6,136 bases of DNA from Rhodospirillales bacterium (GTDB lineage Bacteria; Pseudomonadota; Alphaproteobacteria; Rhodospirillales; JAPHTL01). The position numbers were made by a program, and so were the translations under genes. The notes under the pieces were generated by a model. That model searched no databases. It was not told the DNA's origin and saw only the letters and a list, made by a program, of their open reading frames with translations. Below, in pieces: positions 6,013 to 6,136 of the stretch. The DNA lies in the NCBI GenBank assembly GCA_026193355.1, contig JAPHTL010000187.1, forward strand, positions 1 to 6,136, given 5' to 3'. The stretch's first letter is position 1; each line of letters begins with the position of its first letter.

Positions 6013-6136
6013 ATGAGCGAGAACCGGAATGAAGCCGATGCGGTGGAAGTAACGGAACAGCCCCTGACGATGGAAGGCGCAGATCCGTCTCCGCAGAAAA
6101 AAGTCTCAAAGCGCGTTGTCAGCGCGGAGAACGCCG
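6013..6136 (+). CDS. N-terminal part of an unidentified protein, possibly a phasin (runs off the window)
   Basis: Only the first 41 codons are present. ATG 6013 follows GAGGA (5999-6003) with 9 bases spacing, and the frame is open to the edge. The visible part is hydrophilic and rich in Glu, Asp, Lys and Ser, with a cluster of basic residues at 29-35 (KKVSKRV). It has no signal peptide or membrane segment, so a cytoplasmic protein with a disordered N-terminus is likely. The upstream TGC-N3-GCA repeats resemble sites bound by PhaR in front of phasin genes. On that basis a PHA-granule-associated protein is a reasonable guess, made from the control region rather than from the protein. Another cytoplasmic protein remains possible. 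Confidence 0.7.
   Translation, partial: MSENRNEADAVEVTEQPLTMEGADPSPQKKVSKRVVSAENA

Overview
The window looks like a chromosomal segment of a GC-rich alphaproteobacterium. This is inferred from the base composition judged by eye, from a D-Ala-D-Ala carboxypeptidase carrying a C-terminal SPOR domain (a common alphaproteobacterial arrangement), and from a probable PHA-type control region at the right end. No mobile element, CRISPR array, tRNA or rRNA was seen.

Positions 1 to 3683 (plus strand) hold a three-gene sugar-nucleotide block: galU (UTP-glucose-1-phosphate uridylyltransferase), ugd (UDP-glucose 6-dehydrogenase) and a phosphomannomutase/phosphoglucomutase of the AlgC type. The mutase interconverts hexose-6-P and hexose-1-P, GalU charges glucose-1-P to UDP-glucose, and Ugd oxidises that to UDP-glucuronate. 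Together they supply precursors for exopolysaccharide, LPS or capsule. galU and ugd are 55 bp apart, with a small GC hairpin and T-rich stretch between them. ugd and the mutase overlap by 4 bp (ATGA), so they are very probably translationally coupled.

Positions 3708 to about 4913 (minus strand) hold a serine D,D-carboxypeptidase (family S11, DacA/PBP5-like) that faces the sugar operon convergently with only 24 bp between stop codons. The frame is open up to an ATG at 5099. Signal-peptide layout, a strong ribosome binding site and a candidate promoter all favour a TTG start at 4913 instead. Between promoter and start lies a strong hairpin.

Divergent from it, 5147 to 5863 (plus strand) encodes a 238-residue predicted lipoprotein of unrecognised family. 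The two divergent genes share an intergenic region of about 230 bp.

Positions 5864 to 6012 are non-coding and contain the most interesting structure of the window. A good sigma70-type promoter (TTGACC-N16-TATATT) is bracketed by two exact, oppositely oriented 18-bp copies of CCATTATGCTGCACCGCA. Their TGC-N3-GCA core resembles the operator of the PHA regulator PhaR. The promoter drives a gene that starts at 6013 and runs off the window after 41 codons. The hypothesis is that this is a phasin or other PHA-granule gene, but the visible 41 residues do not prove it.
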